Positions 1 to 8,306 of a stretch of 64,000 nt of DNA are shown here, in pieces. How positions within the stretch are numbered: the first letter of the stretch is position 1; the number at the start of each line of letters is the position of its first letter. Source of the DNA: Actinomadura sp. DC4 (GTDB taxonomy: Bacteria; Actinomycetota; Actinomycetes; Streptosporangiales; Streptosporangiaceae); contig NZ_JAUEQY010000006.1 of the NCBI RefSeq assembly GCF_030406325.1, positions 341,862 to 405,861 of the forward strand, written 5' to 3'. A program made the position numbers and the translations under genes. A model generated the notes under the pieces. It searched no databases. It saw nothing but the letters and a program-made list of their open reading frames with translations, and was not told where the DNA came from.

Positions 1-261
1 GAGGTCTCCGCCGCGGATCTTCGCGAGTGCCCGGTCGCCAAGGCCGAGGAGCTCGCGGCCCCGGAGCCTCACCGATCCCTCGACCCGCACACCCCCGGGC
101 AGCAGGCCGACCATGGCCAGGGCCGTGGCCGACTTTCCGGCGCCGGACTCGCCCACGACCGCGAGCGCCTCCCCCGGCTCCAAGGCCAGGTCCAGACCCC
201 GGACGGCTCGCACTCCGCCCGGGAAGGTCACGTGCAGGCCCGATACCTCCAGAACGTTCAT
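1..261 (-). CDS. Peptide ABC transporter ATP-binding protein (N-terminal part, cut by window edge)
   Basis: The translation from the ATG at 261 contains a Walker A motif, GESGAGKS, about 37 residues in, preceded by the usual beta-strand start (VSGLHVTFPGG). This is the DppD/OppD type ATPase that powers import of peptides or nickel through a pair of membrane permeases in the cell membrane. The start codon overlaps the stop codon of the upstream permease gene as ATGA, so the two are translationally coupled. Only about 87 residues are visible; the signature motif, Walker B and the C-terminal oligopeptide-binding extension lie outside the window. The substrate cannot be told from this fragment. 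Confidence 0.9.
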   Translation of the reverse strand, partial: MNVLEVSGLHVTFPGGVRAVRGLDLALEPGEALAVVGESGAGKSATALAMVGLLPGGVRVEGSVRLRGRELLGLGDRALAKIRGGDL

Positions 262-1043
262 GCGGCCGGACCCAGCACGTCGCGCAGGCCCTCGCCCAGC
301 AGGTTGGCGGCGACGACGACCGCGGCCAGGGCTGCCACGGGTGGCGCGAACAACCACGGGAACGTCGTCGCGGAGGACGCGCCGTCCGCGATGACCGTGC
401 CCAGGGACACGTCCGGGGGGCGGACGCCCAGGCCGAGATACGACAGGCTGGTCTCGCCGATCACTGCCGTGCTCACGTTGAGCGTCGCGTCGACGGCCAG
501 CAGCGAGGCCAGGTGCGGGACGATGTGCCGGACCACGATCGCCGGCGGCCGTACTCCCAGGTGGCGCGCCGCCACGACGAACTCCCGCTCCCGCAAGGAC
601 GCCGTCATCGCCCGGACGACCCGCGCGGTGACCATCCACAGGAACGCCGCGAGCACCAGGACCCCGCGCAGGGCGGGCGACACGGTCGCCACGGCGAGGA
701 GCGGCGGGAGGACCAGCAGGACGTCCGCCAGGAACATCAGTGAACGGTCGGTCCGGCCGCCGAGGTAGCCCGCGACCGTGCCGGTGACCGCCGCCAGGCC
801 GGTGGCGCACACCGCGACCACCAGACCGCTCACGAGCGAGAATCGCAGACCGCGCAGCGTCAGCGCGTACACGTCGCGCCCGGTCGGCGTTGTGCCGAGC
901 CAGTGACCCGCGGACGGTGGCTGCCGGAAGGCGCTCAGGTCGACCCCCGCCCAGCTCCACCGTGCGCACAACGGCCCGGCGTACGCCAGGACCAGCAGCG
1001 ACACGAGACCTCCGGTCCCCACGGCGAGACGGGCCCGGGTCAC
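258..1043 (-). CDS. Peptide/nickel ABC transporter permease, DppC type
   Basis: This 261-residue protein has a single N-terminal membrane segment, a periplasm-facing loop, and then a block of five or so membrane helices with the conserved cytoplasmic loop near RHLGVRPPAIVVRHIVPHL, where DppC-type permeases contact the ATPase. The short PSAGHWLGTTPTGRDVY motif in the first loop is characteristic of DppC/OppC proteins. The GTG start at 1043 overlaps the stop of the DppB-type gene (GTGA), and its own stop overlaps the ATPase start. It forms one operon with the genes on either side. A longer open frame upstream of 1043 is a shadow of the neighbouring permease. Confidence 0.92.
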   Translation of the reverse strand: MTRARLAVGTGGLVSLLVLAYAGPLCARWSWAGVDLSAFRQPPSAGHWLGTTPTGRDVYALTLRGLRFSLVSGLVVAVCATGLAAVTGTVAGYLGGRTDRSLMFLADVLLVLPPLLAVATVSPALRGVLVLAAFLWMVTARVVRAMTASLREREFVVAARHLGVRPPAIVVRHIVPHLASLLAVDATLNVSTAVIGETSLSYLGLGVRPPDVSLGTVIADGASSATTFPWLFAPPVAALAAVVVAANLLGEGLRDVLGPAA

Positions 1044-1978
1044 GACCGCACCCGCGGGTCGAGCACGACGCGGCACAGGTCGGCCAGCAGGCCGGCCAGG
1101 GCGATCGCGATCGCGGCGGCGCAGCCGCAGGCCGCCACGGCGTTCACGTCGTCGGCCTGGATCGAGTCGATCAGCCACTCCCCCAGCCCGTGCCAGGCGA
1201 AGGCCTTCTCCGTGATGGCCGCGCCCGCCAGCAGGCCCGCCAGGGAGTACGCCGCGAACATGGGCATCGGCAGGACGGCGACCCGCAGGCCGTGCCGCAG
1301 TAACGCCTGCCGTCGCCGCAGGCCCTTGGCCATCGCCGTGCGCACGTAGCCCGCGTTCAGCACGTCGAGCATCACGCCGCGCTGGTAGCGGGCGCAGACC
1401 GCCGCCTGCCCGAGCGCCAGCGTCGCGGTCGGCAGCACCAGATGCCGCAGCCGCCCGCCGAGGCCGGGCGGTGCGCCCGGGGTGTATTCGCCCGTCCAGT
1501 CGAAGACCCGCATGCCCGCGCGGGCGTTCGCCCACTGGGCGGCGGCCTGGAGCAGGACGGCGAGGGCGAAGACCGGCATCGACACCAGGGCCAGCGTCGC
1601 GGCGGTGAGCAGGCGGTCGCCCGGACCGTGCCGTGCGACCGCCGCCGCCGACCCCAGCAGCACTCCCCCGGCGGTGCCGAGCGCGAAACCGCACGCCACC
1701 AGCCGCAGGCTCACCCCGGCCCGCCGCCACAGCTCGTCACCGGCCGGAGCGCCCGAGAGCGTCTCGCCGAAGTCGCCCCGCGCCACGCCCGAGACCCAGC
1801 GCGCGTAACGCCGCGGGACGGAGCCCGCGAGCCCCAGCTCACGCAGCCGGGCGTCGACGGCGGCCCGGGGCGGGCGCGGGCTCCGATCCGACAACGCCGC
1901 GCGCGGGTCGAGCGCCACGGCGGCCAGCAGGTAGGCGAGACTCGCCCCCGCCACCACGAGCAGCAACCGCAGAACCAT
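1040..1978 (-). CDS. Peptide/nickel ABC transporter permease, DppB type
   Basis: First gene of the partial importer operon, 312 residues. It has an N-terminal membrane helix (VLRLLLVVAGASLAYLLAA), the RYARWVSGVARGDFGETLSG stretch typical of DppB/OppB proteins, and further membrane helices with the ATPase-contact loop around YVRTAMAKGLRRRQALLRHG. I chose the ATG at 1978 because a GGAGG ribosome-binding site lies eight bases before it; an in-frame ATG 18 bases further upstream would include that site. The protein would pair with the DppC-type permease. No substrate-binding protein gene is visible upstream; the adjoining DNA is a decayed transposase, so the binding protein may be downstream, outside the window, or lost. 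Confidence 0.9.
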   Translation of the reverse strand: MVLRLLLVVAGASLAYLLAAVALDPRAALSDRSPRPPRAAVDARLRELGLAGSVPRRYARWVSGVARGDFGETLSGAPAGDELWRRAGVSLRLVACGFALGTAGGVLLGSAAAVARHGPGDRLLTAATLALVSMPVFALAVLLQAAAQWANARAGMRVFDWTGEYTPGAPPGLGGRLRHLVLPTATLALGQAAVCARYQRGVMLDVLNAGYVRTAMAKGLRRRQALLRHGLRVAVLPMPMFAAYSLAGLLAGAAITEKAFAWHGLGEWLIDSIQADDVNAVAACGCAAAIAIALAGLLADLCRVVLDPRVRS

Positions 1979-2179
1979 GCGATCAACCTCCAGCAACCGA
2001 CTGCGGAAAGTTATCGCAAAGTCACGTCAGGTAACCAGATCCGGAAGCACTCTGTGGAAAACCTGACGCCTGGTCTCCGTGGCGAGCGGTGTCGCTGAGG
2101 AGCGGTGACGGTGTACGCGTCGGGGCCGGTGACCGGGATGCGGCGCGCGTTCGCGGCGGATATAGCGGAGGCGGCATGG

Positions 2180-2440
2180 GGTTCGAGCCGAGGCGTTTGA
2201 GGATGTTTCAGACCGCGGAGTGGCCGATGTGGTGGCGCTCGGCGTGGGTGGCGTTCGGGCTGTGGCGGGGTCGGCTGGAGCGGTCACGCAGCCCGTCGAT
2301 GCCGTCGTCTTGAGAGCGGCTGATCCCGTCGTAGCGGCAGGTCAGCCCAACGTTGCCGGTGACTTCCCCAGCGTGGTGAAGGACCGCCAGGCGTCGCCGT
2401 GCCTGGCGGTCGAGCCGCTGTGCAGATGACGGCGGCATGG
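2180..2440 (-). pseudogene. Remnant of an IS481-type transposase (N-terminal HTH part)
   Basis: On the minus strand the reading from about 2420 gives LDRQARRRLAVLHHAGEV, then DGIDGLRDRSSRPRHSPNAT, which matches the helix-turn-helix N-terminus shared by IS481-type transposases, ending with NILKRLGSNPMPP. An in-frame TGA at 2208-2210 sits where a Trp is normal (SAV-stop-NILKRLG), and the segment between the two HTH halves is shortened. The catalytic DDE core is absent. No inverted repeats could be recognised. The rest of the 1979-2496 interval shows only the leader of the permease operon and no gene. This is a different element from the intact copy at 57130. Confidence 0.7.
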
Positions 2441-2496
2441 CAGATCTCCGTAGTGATCGGAGACCCGAGTGCCAACAACGTCCGCCGGTTTCATCC

Positions 2497-3525
2497 CTAA
2501 TCCAAGAGGAACGCCGCGACCTCCGCGCGCTGGCTACGAGAGGGCCCGTCGAACGCCGCCAGCCACTGCGCGCGCTTGTAGTAGCGGTGCAGCACGTGCT
2601 CCCAGGTGAACCCGATCCCGCCGTGTCCCTGGATGGCGTTCTCGCAGGCGAAGACGGCCGCGTCGCCCGCGAAGGACTTGGCGGCCAGGCACGCCTGGCG
2701 CACCATCTCATCGTCCGACGACACGCACCACGCCGCCCAGTACGCCAGCGACCGCGCCTCCTGCAGCCGTACGTAGACGTTCGACGCCTTGTGCGAGACC
2801 GCCTGGTACACGCCGATCGGCTTGCCGAACTGCTCCCGCTCCTTCGCGTACGCGACGAGCAGGTCCAGCGCCCGCTGGGCGACGCCGACGCCCTCCAGCG
2901 CCAGTGCCGCGTACGCGCGGTCACGGATGCGGCCCAGAAGCGCTCGCGCCTCCTCGCCGGAGACCAGGAGCCGCGCCGGCGCGTCCGGGAAACGAACGTC
3001 CGCGACCCGCCGCGTGCCGTCCAGCGTCGAGCGGGGTGTCACGACCGCGTCCGCCGCCTCGACCGCGTACAGCCCGGAGTCCGCGACGACCACGAACAGG
3101 TCGGCCGACGCCCCCTCGGGCACGAGGACCTTGTCCCCGCGCAGCCGCCCATCGGAGAACGACGTGGCCACCGGGTCCAGGATGCCCTGCGGCCGTCCGG
3201 CCTCGGCCCACGCGAGCGTCGCCTTCAGCGAACCCGAGGCGACGCGCTTGGCCGCCTCTTCGTCCAGCGCCGGGGCCGCGAGGGCGAGCGTGGAGAAGAA
3301 CGGCGCCGGCAGCGGCCGGTAGCCGGTCTCCTCGAACAGCACGGCCTGGTCGAGGAAGGTCAGCTCGGCGTCGAGCCAGCCCATCTCGGCGAGCTTGGGC
3401 CACACCGAGGGGTCGCCGCCGGCGTCGGCGTACGACGCCAGGGCCGCGTCGTCATAGCGCGAGGCGAGGAACGAACGCGCGAAACCGCGCAGTTCGGACT
3501 GTTCTTCGGAGAACGCGAAGTCCAT
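2497..3525 (-). CDS. Acyl-CoA dehydrogenase, small (non-catalytic) subunit type
   Basis: 342 residues, starting MDFAFSEEQSELRGFARSFL, the usual N-terminal helical domain of acyl-CoA dehydrogenases, followed by a beta domain and a C-terminal helical domain with EREQFGKPIGVYQAVSHK. It ends shortly after GGIGFTWEHVLHRYYKRAQW and lacks the (Y/I)E-x-GTS-type segment that carries the catalytic glutamate. The gene begins 4 bases after the stop of the upstream acyl-CoA dehydrogenase gene. Paired, adjacent and complementary subunits like these form alpha2-beta2 FAD enzymes in actinobacterial steroid side-chain and acyl-CoA catabolism. That pairing is inferred. The CoA substrate is unknown. Confidence 0.88.
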   Translation of the reverse strand: MDFAFSEEQSELRGFARSFLASRYDDAALASYADAGGDPSVWPKLAEMGWLDAELTFLDQAVLFEETGYRPLPAPFFSTLALAAPALDEEAAKRVASGSLKATLAWAEAGRPQGILDPVATSFSDGRLRGDKVLVPEGASADLFVVVADSGLYAVEAADAVVTPRSTLDGTRRVADVRFPDAPARLLVSGEEARALLGRIRDRAYAALALEGVGVAQRALDLLVAYAKEREQFGKPIGVYQAVSHKASNVYVRLQEARSLAYWAAWCVSSDDEMVRQACLAAKSFAGDAAVFACENAIQGHGGIGFTWEHVLHRYYKRAQWLAAFDGPSRSQRAEVAAFLLD

Positions 3526-3529
3526 GGGG

Positions 3530-4699
3530 TCAACGTCCCTTCGGCAGGCCGAGGACGCGCTCGGCGATGATGTTGCGCAGGATCTCCGACGTCCCCGCCT
3601 CGATCGTGTTGCCGCGCGACCGCAGCTGCCAGTACTGCCAGAAGCCGTTCCACGGCGCCTCGTCGCCGGTGACCTGCGCGTGCAGGCCGAACACCGACTG
3701 GGCCAGTGAGGTCAGCCGCTGGTTCGCCTCGCTCCAGGCGAGCTTCACGCCCGAACCCTCCGGGCCCGGGATGCCCGTCTCCAGCAGCGCGGTCAGCGAC
3801 CGGTAGTTGGTGAAGCGCAGCGACTGCATCTCGATCCACTCGCTCGCGACGGCGTCGCGGATCACCGGGTCGTCGGCGGGGCGGCGCCCGTCGGGCCCGG
3901 GCTGCTTGACCAGCGCGATCAGCTGGTTGACCATGCGCTCCAGCTCGGCGGAGAGCGCGAAACCGAGCGTGCCGCGCTCGTGCAGCAGCGTGGTCATCGC
4001 GACCTTCCACCCGTCGCCCGGCTCGCCCAGGATCGAGTCGCGCGGCACGCGTACGTCGTCGAAGAAGATCTCGTTGAACTCCGGGTCGCCGGTGATCTGG
4101 TGCAGCGGCCGTACGGTCACACCCGGGGCGTGCATGTCGACGATGAGGTAGGAGAGCCCGGCGTGTTTGGGCACCGACGGGTCCGTGCGGACCACGAGGA
4201 TGCAGAAGTCGGCCTTGTGCGCGTAAGAGGACCAGACCTTCTGCCCGTTCACCACCCATTGGTCGCCGTCGAGGACCGCGCTCGTACGGCCCGCGGCCAG
4301 GTCGGAGCCCGAGCCGGGCTCGGAGAAGCCCTGGCACCAGATCTCCGTGCCGTCCAGCAGCGGCTTGAGGTAACGCTGCTTCTGCTCGTCGGTGCCCCAC
4401 GCGATGATCGTCGGCCCGGCCATGTTGAGGCCGATGACGCCGGGGTGGCCCGGGGCGTTCACACGCGACATCTCCTCCAGGAAGATCGCCTGGAACGTCG
4501 GCGACAGCCCGCGGCCACCGTACGCGGCCGGCCAGGTCAGCCCGACGTACCCGGCGTCGTACAGCTCACCGCCCCAGCGGCGCAGCGCGTCGAAGTCGCC
4601 GCGGCCCCCTTCGAGCGGCCGGCCGGACCAGTGTTCCGAGAGCCAGGAGCGAAGCTCCGTACGGAACACGGCCTCCTCCGGTGTGTCGTGAAAGTCCAC
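3530..4699 (-). CDS. Acyl-CoA dehydrogenase, catalytic subunit type
   Basis: 389 residues. The N-terminus (VDFHDTPEEAVFRTELRSWL), the FAD-binding region (WCQGFSEPGSGSDLA, then VNGQKVWSSYAH), and the C-terminal NTIEAGTSEILRNIIAERV are all classical acyl-CoA dehydrogenase features. The glutamate in IEAGTSEI is at the position of the catalytic base. I placed the start at the GTG at 4699 because GGGAGG lies five bases upstream. The gene follows the TetR regulator by 25 bases and is followed by the smaller partner subunit, suggesting one transcript. The enzyme would introduce a 2,3-double bond into an acyl-CoA, passing electrons to electron-transfer flavoprotein. Confidence 0.92.
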   Translation of the reverse strand: MDFHDTPEEAVFRTELRSWLSEHWSGRPLEGGRGDFDALRRWGGELYDAGYVGLTWPAAYGGRGLSPTFQAIFLEEMSRVNAPGHPGVIGLNMAGPTIIAWGTDEQKQRYLKPLLDGTEIWCQGFSEPGSGSDLAAGRTSAVLDGDQWVVNGQKVWSSYAHKADFCILVVRTDPSVPKHAGLSYLIVDMHAPGVTVRPLHQITGDPEFNEIFFDDVRVPRDSILGEPGDGWKVAMTTLLHERGTLGFALSAELERMVNQLIALVKQPGPDGRRPADDPVIRDAVASEWIEMQSLRFTNYRSLTALLETGIPGPEGSGVKLAWSEANQRLTSLAQSVFGLHAQVTGDEAPWNGFWQYWQLRSRGNTIEAGTSEILRNIIAERVLGLPKGR

Positions 4700-4724
4700 A
4701 CTGACCTCCCATAAGAGAACCCGA

Positions 4725-5318
4725 CTAGATCCCGATCGCCCGGCAGTAGAGCCGGGTGAGTTGCTCCACGTCGCCGTCGTCATGCGGCCGGCCGAGCACG
4801 AACCAGGTGTACGCGGTGCGCCCGATCATCGTGGAGAGGGCCACCGCCGCCATGCGGGGGTCGACGTCGGCCGGGACGAGCCCGGCCTCCTGCCAGCCGC
4901 GGATCGCCCGTTCCTGGCGGTCGTAGAAGACTCCCCAGGCCCGCAGGTAGGTCTCCCGCATGGCCGGTGAGAACGTCGCGACCTGCTCGAACACCGCCAT
5001 CAGGCGGGCACTCCGCTCGTACGCGCGCAGGTAGGCGCGGTTGGCGCTCGCGATGAGCGCCCGCGGCCCGTCGCCGTGCAGCGGCTCGGCGCGCATCACG
5101 GCGAGCAGCCCCCGCAGCATCTCGTCGATCAGCTCGGCGAAGACCGCGTCCTTGTCGGCGAAGTGCGTGTAGAAGCTGCCGTACGCGACGCCGGCCCGGT
5201 CGCAGATCTCGCTGATCTTGGCGTCGAGGAAACCGCGCTCCTCGAACACCTCGCGGGCGCCGCGAAGGAGCGCACCTCGGGTGCGCTCCGCTCGCGCCTG
5301 GCGCCTGACCTCGGTCAC
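4725..5318 (-). CDS. TetR family regulator
   Basis: 197 residues with the N-terminal TetR helix-turn-helix: RGALLRGAREVFEERGFLDA followed by KISEICDRAGVAYGSFYTHF. The C-terminal ligand domain is of the type seen with acyl-CoA regulators. It starts at GTG 5318, 43 bases after the MFS gene and 25 bases before the acyl-CoA dehydrogenase pair, so it probably controls the dehydrogenases, itself, or both. A 17-bp inverted repeat lies 13 to 29 bases upstream (5331-5347) and is a natural candidate for its operator. Confidence 0.88.
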   Translation of the reverse strand: MTEVRRQARAERTRGALLRGAREVFEERGFLDAKISEICDRAGVAYGSFYTHFADKDAVFAELIDEMLRGLLAVMRAEPLHGDGPRALIASANRAYLRAYERSARLMAVFEQVATFSPAMRETYLRAWGVFYDRQERAIRGWQEAGLVPADVDPRMAAVALSTMIGRTAYTWFVLGRPHDDGDVEQLTRLYCRAIGI

Positions 5319-5330
5319 CGGGACATCGTA

Positions 5331-5347
5331 ACCGAAACCGATTCGGT
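5331..5347. promoter_or_regulatory. Probable TetR operator (ACCGAA-N5-TTCGGT)
   Basis: The sequence ACCGAAACCGATTCGGT has perfect 6-bp inverted arms separated by five bases. It sits immediately upstream of the TetR gene that starts at 5318, between it and the MFS gene. Size and position fit autoregulation by a TetR dimer. Binding is inferred from symmetry and place only. Confidence 0.6.
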
Positions 5348-5361
5348 CATCAGCCAGGGGA

Positions 5362-6813
5362 TCAGCCCCGCTCCGGGCGGCCGGTGTTCATCACCACCCC
5401 GACGACGACCGCGCCCACCGCGAGGATCACCGCCGCCGTGGCGAACCCGTGCGTGAACCCCCGTACGAGCCCCTCCTTGAGAGCGGACCGCTGCCGCGTG
5501 GCCATGTATCCGGCGGTCGCGCCGGTGGCGATCGTGTTGAGCAGGGCGACGCCGATCGAGCCGCCGATCTGCTGGGCGGTGTTGGCCATGGCCGAGGCGA
5601 CGCCCGCGTCGCGCCGGTCCACCTCGTGCGTCGCGTAGCTCATCGCCGGCGCCATCACCACACCCATACCGAGACCGATCAGGATCTGGGCGGGCAGCAC
5701 GCCCGAGGCGTACGAGGAGCCGGCGTCCAGCCGTACCAGCCAGGCCAGGCCGGCGGCGGCCACGAGCAGGCCGGGCGCCACGAGGACGCGCGGCGGCACG
5801 CGAGGCAGCAGCCGGGCGGCGATGCCGCCGCCCGAGACCAGCACGCACGCGGTCAGCGGCAGGAACGCCGCCCCGGTGCGCACCGGGGAGTATCCCTTCA
5901 CCACCTGCAGGTCGTACGTGAGCAGCAGGAGCAGCCCGAACATCGCGATGATCGCGATGGCCACGGCGAGGTACGCGCCGCCGCGCGTGCGGTTCAGCAC
6001 CACGCGCAGCGGGAGCAGCGGGCTCGCGATGCGGCTCTCGACCGCGGCGAACACCGCGAGCAGGACGACGCCCCCGACGAGCAGGCCGAGGACCGGCCCC
6101 GAGCTCCAGCCGTCGGACTCGGCCCGGCTGCACCCGTACACGATCGCGACGAGCCCGCCCCCGCCCAGGATCACGCCGGCGAAATCGAACCGCGCCCGGG
6201 TCCCGGTGCGGTGGTCGGCGGGCAGGAAGTACCAGCCGAGCGCGGAGATCACCGCGATCGGCACGTTGACGTACAGGCACCAGCGCCAGTCGAGGTACTC
6301 CGTCAGCAGCCCGCCGAGGATCAGCCCGATCGCGCCGCCACCGGCGGCGATGGCCCCGAACACGCCGAACGCCTTGGCGCGGTCGGCCGGCCGGACGAAG
6401 GTCACCGAGAGCAGCGACAGCGCCGCCGGGGCGAGCAGCGCGCCGAACGCGCCCTGCAGCGCCCGCGCCGCGAGCAGCACTCCGAAGCCCGGCGCCGCGC
6501 CGCCCAGGGCGGAGGCGCCGGCGAAACCGAACAGGCCGACGAGGAAGGCGCGGCGGCGCCCGGTGTAGTCGGCGATCCGCCCGCCCAGCAGGAGCAGGCC
6601 GCCGAACGCCAGCGTGTACGCGGTGATCACCCACTGGCGGCCGCCGTCGGAGACGTCGAGGGCGCGCTGGGCCGAGGGCAGCGCGATGTTCACGATCGTG
6701 GCGTCCAGGACGATCATGAGCTGGGCCAGGCAGATGAAGACGAGGGCGATCCAGGGGCGGCGGACGGCCGGTTCGGCCGGGGCCTTCTCCAGGGTGGGGC
6801 TCGTGGGTTCCAC
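5362..6813 (-). CDS. MFS drug exporter, DHA2 (EmrB/QacA) family
   Basis: 483 residues with about 14 hydrophobic segments. The first helix region WIALVFICLAQLMIVLDATIVNIALPSAQ carries the LDxTIVNVALP signature of 14-helix DHA2 exporters, and the loop after helix 2 has the G-x-x-x-D-x-x-GRR motif (GGRIADYTGRRRAF). Such proteins use the proton gradient to pump hydrophobic compounds or drugs out across the cell membrane. The start is GTG at 6813. A TetR gene is divergent at 6915, with duplicated operator sites between the two, so this exporter is most likely repressed by that regulator and induced by its substrate. Confidence 0.92.
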   Translation of the reverse strand: MEPTSPTLEKAPAEPAVRRPWIALVFICLAQLMIVLDATIVNIALPSAQRALDVSDGGRQWVITAYTLAFGGLLLLGGRIADYTGRRRAFLVGLFGFAGASALGGAAPGFGVLLAARALQGAFGALLAPAALSLLSVTFVRPADRAKAFGVFGAIAAGGGAIGLILGGLLTEYLDWRWCLYVNVPIAVISALGWYFLPADHRTGTRARFDFAGVILGGGGLVAIVYGCSRAESDGWSSGPVLGLLVGGVVLLAVFAAVESRIASPLLPLRVVLNRTRGGAYLAVAIAIIAMFGLLLLLTYDLQVVKGYSPVRTGAAFLPLTACVLVSGGGIAARLLPRVPPRVLVAPGLLVAAAGLAWLVRLDAGSSYASGVLPAQILIGLGMGVVMAPAMSYATHEVDRRDAGVASAMANTAQQIGGSIGVALLNTIATGATAGYMATRQRSALKEGLVRGFTHGFATAAVILAVGAVVVGVVMNTGRPERG

Positions 6814-6826
6814 GAGGACCTCCGTA

Positions 6827-6903
6827 AATCGGATGTTCGTTCTATTTATTGTCCCTCACGCTCGCACCGGCCCGCCGACTTGTCAAGAACGAACATCCGT
6901 TTT
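6827..6903. promoter_or_regulatory. Divergent promoter region with two TetR-type operator sites
   Basis: CGGATGTTCGTTCT at 6830-6843 is repeated as its exact reverse complement at 6886-6899. Each copy also reads as an imperfect palindrome around AACGGATGTTCGTT, so each can bind a dimer alone. The right-hand copy lies between a TTGTCA at 6880-6885 and a TAGCTT at 6903-6908, 17 bases apart, which suits a -35/-10 pair for the TetR gene that begins at 6915. The left copy lies just before the MFS gene. Repression of both genes from paired sites is the simplest reading. Confidence 0.75.
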
Positions 6904-6914
6904 AGCTTGAGGTC

Positions 6915-7508
6915 ATGCCTCGAGTCACCGATGACCACCTGGAACGCCGCCGGCAGCAGATCCTCGACGCCGCACGGATCTGCTTCCTCCGCAAGGGCTT
7001 CCACCGGACGTCGATGCAGGACGTCTTCGCGGAGTCGGGGCTGTCGGCGGGCGCCGTGTACCGCTACTTCAAGAGCAAGAACGAGATCATCCACGCGATC
7101 GCCACCGAGCGGCAGAGCGGCGCGATCAAGCTCCTGGAGACGATCGTCAAGGAGGACCCCCTCCCGCCGTTCGAGGAGATCATCGAGCGGTTCTTCGGGT
7201 TCGTCCAGACGATCCTCGACGAGGACGGCGCGCTCCGCGTGGCGCCGCAGGTCTGGGCCGAGGCCCTGCACGACCCGGTCTACCAGGCGATCGTCGCCGA
7301 CCTGTTCAAGGGCGTACGCGGCTCGTGGGCCGCGCTCGCCACCCGCATGCGCGACGCCGGGCGGCTGCCCGAGGACGCCGACCCGGAGGCCGTGGGCGTG
7401 ACCCTGATGTGCACGATGCCCGGCTTCGTCCTGCAGCGGATGCTGAACGGCGACATCGACGCCCGCACGATCCGCGCGGGGTTCCACGCGCTCGGCGGCG
7501 CGCGCTGA
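6915..7508 (+). CDS. TetR family regulator of the divergent exporter
   Basis: 197 residues. The N-terminus RRQQILDAARICFLRKGFHR with SMQDVFAESGLSAGAVYRYF is a canonical TetR helix-turn-helix. The C-terminal half is a TetR_C type ligand domain. The ATG at 6915 lies only seven bases after the predicted -10 TAGCTT, so the transcript is probably leaderless; the GAGG immediately before ATG is too close to act as a normal ribosome-binding site. It is transcribed away from the MFS exporter and is the obvious candidate to bind the two operators between them. Confidence 0.9.
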   Translation: MPRVTDDHLERRRQQILDAARICFLRKGFHRTSMQDVFAESGLSAGAVYRYFKSKNEIIHAIATERQSGAIKLLETIVKEDPLPPFEEIIERFFGFVQTILDEDGALRVAPQVWAEALHDPVYQAIVADLFKGVRGSWAALATRMRDAGRLPEDADPEAVGVTLMCTMPGFVLQRMLNGDIDARTIRAGFHALGGAR

Positions 7509-7511
7509 CGC

Positions 7512-8306
7512 TCAGAGGCGCAGCTCTCCCTCGGCGACCAGCACCGCCGGGCCGCGCAGGAAGCTCGTCCGGCCGTCCAGGATCACCGTGACGACGCCTC
7601 CGGGCACGGCGATCTCCCAGGTGCCCCCGGTCCGTCCCTCGGCGTGCGCCGCGGCGACCGCGGTCGCGACCGCCCCCGTGCCGCACGAACGGGTCTCGCC
7701 GACCCCGCGTTCGTGCACCCGCATCTCGACCCGGCCCTCGCCGACGGCGCGGAACAGCTCGAGGTTGACGCCGTCGGGGAACACGCCCGCGTCGATCTCC
7801 GGCGCGCGGGTCAGGTCGAGCCCGGTCACGGGCTCGGTGATCACGCAGGCCAGGTGCGGGTTGCCCATGGAGATGCCCAGCCCCTCGTACGTCCGCCCGC
7901 CCAGGACCGCCCGGCTCTCGCCCAGCACCGCCGGCGCGCCCATGTCGACCGTGACGTCGCCGCTCGGACCGAGGTGGACGTCGCGCACGCCGCCGCGCGT
8001 GGCGATCGGCAGGTCGCCGGGGGCGGCCAGCCCGGCCTCGACGAGGTAGCGGGCGAACACCCGCGCCCCGTTGCCGCACATCTCGGCGACGCTGCCGTCG
8101 GCGTTGCGGTAGTCCATGAACCACTCCGGGGCGCCGTCGTGCCCGAGCGCCTTGGACCGTACGACGCGCAGGACACCGTCCGCGCCGATGCCGGCGCGCC
8201 GGTCGCAGATCACGGCGACCATGGCCGGGGTCAGCTCCAGCGACCCCTCGGGGTCGGGCAGGATCACGAAGTCGTTCTCGGTGCCGTGCCCCTTCACGAA
8301 TCGCAT
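7512..8306 (-). CDS. dapF: Diaminopimelate epimerase
   Basis: 264 residues. It converts LL- to meso-diaminopimelate for peptidoglycan and lysine synthesis in the cytoplasm. The two catalytic cysteines are visible in the family motifs MCGNGARVF and [11 protein letters not shown], and the N-terminus [14 protein letters not shown] is typical. The ATG at 8306 overlaps the end of miaA by 13 bases, so the genes are co-transcribed and coupled. hflX, which often follows dapF in actinobacteria, is not here; a convergent TetR gene ends 3 bases away. Confidence 0.96.
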   Translation of the reverse strand: MRFVKGHGTENDFVILPDPEGSLELTPAMVAVICDRRAGIGADGVLRVVRSKALGHDGAPEWFMDYRNADGSVAEMCGNGARVFARYLVEAGLAAPGDLPIATRGGVRDVHLGPSGDVTVDMGAPAVLGESRAVLGGRTYEGLGISMGNPHLACVITEPVTGLDLTRAPEIDAGVFPDGVNLELFRAVGEGRVEMRVHERGVGETRSCGTGAVATAVAAAHAEGRTGGTWEIAVPGGVVTVILDGRTSFLRGPAVLVAEGELRL

